This document shows, piece by piece, positions 22,472 through 22,510 of a DNA stretch of 22,510 nucleotides (positions are counted from its first letter, which is position 1; each line of letters starts with the position of its first letter). The stretch covers positions 1 to 22,510 of the forward strand of contig CAZITV010000022.1 of the NCBI GenBank assembly GCA_964542255.1, read 5' to 3'. The position numbers were made by a program, and so were the translations under genes. The DNA is from CAYMSF01 sp964542255. GTDB taxonomy: Bacteria; Verrucomicrobiota; Lentisphaeria; Victivallales; Victivallaceae. Under the pieces are notes generated by a model that worked only from the letters and a program-made list of their open reading frames with translations, did no database searches and was not told the DNA's origin.

Positions 22472-22510
22472 AGCATAACTTCTTTATCTTAATTTGGCGC
22501 AATTAGCACC

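Noticed and set aside
1..22510. CRISPR array, rRNA, insertion sequence or recognised defence operon
   Set aside because: No regularly spaced repeats, no rRNA sequence, no transposase or integrase, and no nuclease/sensor gene pair could be found on either strand.

Overview
The window comes from a Gram-negative-type bacterium with an outer membrane: it carries TolB, a LolC/E-LolD lipoprotein exporter, a LolA-like periplasmic protein, a TPR lipoprotein, an LD-carboxypeptidase and several membrane glycan enzymes. The DNA is AT-rich and a run of 100 Ns at 13863-13962 marks it as a scaffolded draft or metagenome assembly. The mix of a mannitol-dehydrogenase-like protein, a TMTC-like protein and a TP0789-like sorting protein is reminiscent of the PVC superphylum (Lentisphaerota/Kiritimatiellota/Verrucomicrobiota). 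That placement is an inference from protein flavour, not a demonstrated assignment.

Layout. 1-1238: two minus-strand genes of unknown function (an edge-truncated multi-pass membrane protein and a 98-aa protein with four consecutive cysteines) and a non-coding stretch with a perfect hairpin. The stretch ends in the 3' part of a tRNA-Arg(CCG) gene without its 5' half. This is the expected signature of the distal end of an element integrated in a tRNA gene, so the left 1.2 kb is probably accessory DNA. 1327-1562: a decayed reading frame. 1614-2531: LD-carboxypeptidase (+). 2571-4361: O-antigen ligase/Wzy-like protein with a C-terminal TPR-like tail (-). 4362-4778: divergent intergenic region with dyads. 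4779-7810: mannitol-dehydrogenase-family protein and TMTC-like glycosyltransferase with helical-repeat tail (+). 8111-13855: tolB, folC, lon and a LolA-like protein (+), the last two overlapping by ATGA. 13863-13962: gap. 13963-14145: C-terminus of a SrkA/YihE-type kinase. 14279-18297: a tight glycan cassette of a GT-C enzyme, a flippase and a GT-A-like glycosyltransferase (+). 18307-22471: minus-strand group running from a TPR lipoprotein through lolC, lolD and a cation:proton antiporter, convergent with the glycan cassette.

How the genes fit together. Most of the window serves the cell envelope: peptidoglycan recycling (LD-carboxypeptidase), glycan assembly and export (Wzy-like, TMTC-like, GT-C, flippase, GT-A), lipoprotein trafficking (LolCD, LolA-like) and envelope integrity (TolB), with Lon and FolC as housekeeping genes between them. 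The spots most worth a second look are the tRNA-fragment junction with its two unknown genes, the two separate polytopic glycan proteins with TPR-like tails flanking the 417-bp divergent region, the Asp-Asn pair in the antiporter, and the Lon/LolA-like coupling. I do not see a CRISPR array, rRNA, transposase, integrase or a clear new defence system.
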